Assembly: GCA_963969365.1 (NCBI GenBank)
Contig: OZ017755.1
Location: forward strand, 930,001 to 994,000
DNA from: Asterochloris sp. CNOR1
Taxonomy: Eukaryota > Chlorophyta > Trebouxiophyceae > Trebouxiales > Trebouxiaceae
Length of the DNA: 64,000 nt
Direction of reading: 5' to 3'
The notes below the pieces were generated by a model. The model was not told the DNA's origin. It ran no database searches and saw only the letters and a list, made by a program, of their open reading frames with translations. The position numbers and the translations under genes were made by a program. Each line of letters starts with the position of its first letter. Within the stretch, counting starts at the first letter, position 1. Positions 60,659 to 64,000 of the stretch are shown piece by piece.

Positions 60659-63600
60659 CCTAGAGGCCTTCTCATCATCGGGCCACCACCGTTCCCGTGG
60701 GGGGCTGGCCAGCTGGGCGCCACTGCTGCAGGTGCCCACCAGGTCACTGCAGTCCCCGGTGGTGTCCAGGATGCTGCCCTGCTCCAAGCGGGTGCTGCTG
60801 CCCACAGGAGCCGTCCCAAACTGCACGCCGTCATACTTGGCTGCTGCTGCCTGCCTTCGGCGCGCTGCCTGCTCCAGCACAGCCCGGGCTGACAGGGAGG
60901 CACCGTCAGAGGGGTCCTGGGATGTCCTGCTCAGCGCGGCCGCGGCAAAGGAGGCTCCGCTGCCGCGTGTGGCGTGTCCACGCCTGCATCACATGAGGTC
61001 TCCCAAGTCAGGCAGGTGATGCATTCATCTGCACCGCGCCACATGACACCAGTCAGGCCGACTGTGCACAGCAACAATGCCGCATGCACCCTGGCTGAGC
61101 ACAGCTGCAGAGCATGATGCCACAGACGGCTGCAGAGCGCGAGGCCACACATCAGCTGAACCAATCATGGGCAGATGCTTCATAAAAGTGAAGCAGCATG
61201 ATGCAGCAGCCCTGGCCTGCCAAGGACCCATCTCCAGGCCAGGCAGCTGCGTCTGGCAGGGACCTCTTGCTAGGCCAGGCACTGTACCACCACAAGTCAG
61301 GTGATGCACTGAGGTGATGCTTCCTAATCTTAGTCATAGACACGCTATGACAAGCAACTTGCTGGGGCTGCGTGATGCAGCAGGCTGCTGGCTTGGTGAC
61401 GACGCCATTCCTTGGCATTGTGCATGCCTAGGTCTGCAAATAGGAGTCGTAGATCCCTTGCGACGTGACTCTGCAACTGCACAAACCGCCCTTCCAGCTG
61501 AAGTTCCTCATGCCACCTGCTTGCCACATGTTGGTTGCTGGCCAGCTCAGCTGCCAGGCTGCTGGTGTGTCCACCTGTCCTCGTCCTCCTGCCCCTTCAC
61601 AAGTGCAGCAGAGGAGCCTGCTGTCCCACCTAACCCCAACTCACCCTGCCACTGCTAGATGCTGGCCGGTCTGAGCCCGCTCAGCTGGCAGGCTGGCATT
61701 GCGTCTATGCTTTCTGAGCCTTGCATCCCCATCATCTGGTGTCCTGGAGCCACAGACACCTCATTCGCCACCCCATCAGGAGTGCTGCTCAGCTGCCTGT
61801 GCAGCGCTGGCACTGAGTCTGCCGTGCCTCCGTGCACGCTGCCATTGCAGCTGCCTGGGAGCCTGTAGGACCCAGGCTGGTCTTGATGCGGGGCGATGGC
61901 TCCGTTGGAACTTTGGCGCCCTGCCTGGGGTCGCTGGTTGCGCTTGGTGGTGCCTGTCACCTGGTGTGGCTCATGTGAGTGCTGCCTCGAAAGTAACTGG
62001 GGGCTGGACATCCTGATGGTGCCTGCAGCTGGCTGGTGGGTGCCAGCAGCAGCAGGTGATGGCGCTGATTGGGCAACTGAGTACAATTGCAGGCTGCCAT
62101 TGGGCCTCACCTGCTGCTGCTGCTGCTGCTGGGGCTTCTGGTGAGCCTCCCTGAGCTTCTGATGCTGCTGCTGCTGCTGTCTGGCTTTGTGCTGCTGCCA
62201 GAGGGCAGCAACATGTGAGGCAGATGGCGGTGGCGCCTGTCGCGGGGACTGCACAGCCTCGGCAGCTGGCCGTGCTGCTGATGTAGTCTGGGAGCCTGAG
62301 GATATGAACAGTTTGCTACCTCAGCAGATCGTTGTGGAGCGGGTGCATCCCGTTTCTTGCCCAGCTGCTCTGGCTGCTGGCTCCTGCCACAATGCACTGT
62401 GGCAGCCTGGCTGCTGTCCGTAGCAGCGGGGGCGGCCTGAGAGGGCGCGCTCGCATGGTCGTCAACAAAGGCAGTGCGGGCTGCCCGGGCAGCAGCACCA
62501 GCATGGGTTGCAGCCATAGCCACTTGCCCCCCTGAGCTCGACATCAAGAGATTGTGCACGCCTGTGAGCGCTCCCAGGGCTGCAGATGCCTCCGTGGGAG
62601 TCTGCAGCGAGGTGTCTACTGCACTCACTGGCGCCGGCTGCATTGGCATGGACCTCTTGGCTTCCGCAGGGGTCAAGGCAGTACTGGCCAGCAGATCTGC
62701 TGAGCTGCTGTACGAGTCTGGCGCCTGCAGCAGAATCTGGACAGTGGGTGTCAACTTGCAGCTGTTGAAAACATGCTGTCGCCCATGATATGGGCTGCTG
62801 CCTGCCCTTCAGTGCTGCCAGGGGTTTGACATGGTGCAGGACAGGTTGCTGCCTGCCTTTGTGCCCTTGCAGACAACAGCGGCACTGATAGGTGGGTAGA
62901 GAAGCAGGGCCAGCACAGCGTGGCCAGCAGGGCAGATGCATGTCTGAGACAGCAAACACAACCTCGACGGAAGGCATCGCATGCTGCTCACCAGGGTGTG
63001 GTCCCTGGCTGGCCAGCCTGCAGCTATGCCCTGAGGCTCCTGAGGTGGCCACAAGCTGAATGATATTTCAGGGCTCAGAGTCAGACCAAATGGCGATGCC
63101 TGCAGCAAGAGGGCCATGCAGTCACACATTGCTGAGCCTGGAGGGACTGAATGCATGCGGGATCCCGATTACATCATCTGTAACAAGTGCACCTGTAACA
63201 TGTGCACCTGTACTGCTGAAACAGTGCAGACTTGATCGTCCATGCCACTGCTGGTCAGACAACCAACGAGCCGTGCATCACTGCAGGGAGGCTGTGCGAT
63301 TTGCTTCTACATTTGCGTTGCTGACACCGCTAAGCTTAAGTATGTGGTGATGCCCCAGATCAAGCCCTCATAACACCCTCAAGTCAAGGGACTATGCAGG
63401 AAGAAGCCTGTCAGTTGTAGAGCTTTGCTAATCACTGCTTCAGTGCTCTTGCTGACTGCCATGAGCCCAAGGAAGCTTGCCATCCGGTGCATCATGGCAT
63501 GGACAATGTCTGCTGACACAGGTTGACCTCACCCCGCCTGCATCCCCCAGAGACTCCACTGGCCAGTCCTCAGAGGCACAGCCTGCCTCCTGATCCATGG

Positions 63601-63945
63601 TCCCCTGCTGCGCCCAATGCAGCTGCAGCATGAACACTGCCAGGATCAGAGGAGCGCCAGGGCTGCTCTCATGCGAGACATCCAAGCAGCTGCAGTTTTC
63701 AGCCCAACTAGGGTCAGCACTTGAGTCATTGAGCTGTGCCGAGTGCACTTGCAGCACCATTGCATGCAGTGTCAGATAGAGCAAGGTCAACAGGCAAAGT
63801 AGGTCAGCAACCAGGACAGAAACTAGTACAGCTCAACGAGCCGTTGCCCAACTCAGCTAGGGTCCGATGGACCCACCATCTCGCGGCTCAAGCTGAGATT
63901 TTGCATCTGCGCCTGCTGGCGCTCCCACTTACGCTGTGGCTGCAT
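60659..63945 (-). CDS. Gln/Ser-rich protein of unknown function (partial)
   Basis: Supported coding blocks (5' to 3' on the minus strand): 63945 to about 63875 (MQPQRKWERQQAQMQNLSLSREM, then gtgggt), about 63732-63530 (acidic, QEAGCASEDWPVESLGDAGG), 63099-62992 (starts ASPFGLTLSPEIS, in phase), 62724 to about 62330 (starts APDSYSSSADLL, Ala/Ser-rich), about 62310-61990 (poly-Gln: WQQHKARQQQQQHQKLREAH, then HQKPQQQQQQQV) and about 60928-60659 (LEQAARRRQAAAAKYDGVQF ... WWPDDEKAS, then gtgagc). Exact junctions between the 62.3 kb blocks were not solved. No domain is recognised. Poly-Gln and low complexity suggest a nuclear regulatory protein, by analogy only. The first block may be the start or an internal exon, and the last may splice into sequence near or within the gap. 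Confidence 0.5.
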
Positions 63946-64000
63946 CTCCACATGCCAATGCCACGGCTGATGTGCTGCACCAGCCTGCACCCAAGAGCAA

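Noticed and set aside
63150-63235. Plus-strand Cys-rich string CNKCTCNMCTC, like a small metal-binding peptide
   Set aside because: It arises from a short direct repeat (gtaacaagtgcacct / gtaacatgtgcacct) inside what looks like an intron of a minus-strand gene. The frame stops soon after and nothing supports expression.
1-64000. tRNA, rRNA, snoRNA or telomeric repeats
   Set aside because: None were recognised by eye on either strand. A covariance-model scan would be needed to exclude small RNAs within introns.

Overview
The window is nuclear DNA of a photosynthetic eukaryote, most likely a chlorophyte green alga. The genes are split into many short exons with GT-AG introns (acceptors very often end ctgcag, donors are usually gtgagN or gtgggN). 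The proteins include plant-type families: a plastid long-form ribosome hibernation factor (PSRP1), a twin-arginine thylakoid-lumen FKBP, and a plant-architecture CBP/p300 acetyltransferase (TAZ1-PHD-HAT-ZZ-TAZ2). No operon, CRISPR array, rRNA or tRNA was seen. I assembled exon-intron structures by hand from splice signals, reading phase and remembered family consensus. A model is called phase-consistent where all exon lengths add up in frame.

Layout, left to right. 1-368 (+): 3' end of an unknown gene with a hydrophobic C-terminus. About 1918-3793 (+): an unrecognised Ala/Lys-rich protein. 3942-5885 (-): exosome subunit MTR3. 6051-6712 (+): an ASCH-domain protein, divergent from MTR3. 6875-7405 (+): EMC5. 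7895-10522 (-): PSRP1. 10725-25948 (-): a 31-exon SNF2/RAD5-like helicase with a RING finger and an N-terminal Cys/His zinc module. 26.2-32.2 kb: no intact gene, but a mosaic of decayed exon copies from both flanking genes. 32686-46484 (-): the 26-exon CBP/p300-like acetyltransferase (HAC). 46799-48392 (+): lumenal FKBP, divergent from HAC. 48545 to about 50309 (-): a metallophosphoesterase. 51865-59120 (+): a long Ser/Gln-rich protein of unknown function. 60295-60494: a 200-base assembly gap. About 60659-63945 (-): a Gln/Ser-rich protein of unknown function, possibly running off the right edge.

The genes do not form a pathway. They serve chromatin (HAC, helicase), RNA decay (MTR3), ER membrane-protein insertion (EMC5) and plastid function (PSRP1, FKBP).

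Two structural signals stand out. First, many introns, and at least one 3' flank, carry degenerate tandem 'echoes' of the adjacent exon edge including its splice site, spaced about 70-130 bases. The clearest case has five echoes at about 105-base spacing in one helicase intron. Second, the HAC-helicase interval looks like a tandem duplication that spanned the 3' end of HAC and the 5' end of the helicase. A rearranged copy of the HAC 5' exons was later inserted into it, and one TAZ1 exon copy there is still nearly identical to the parent, which suggests recent gene conversion.
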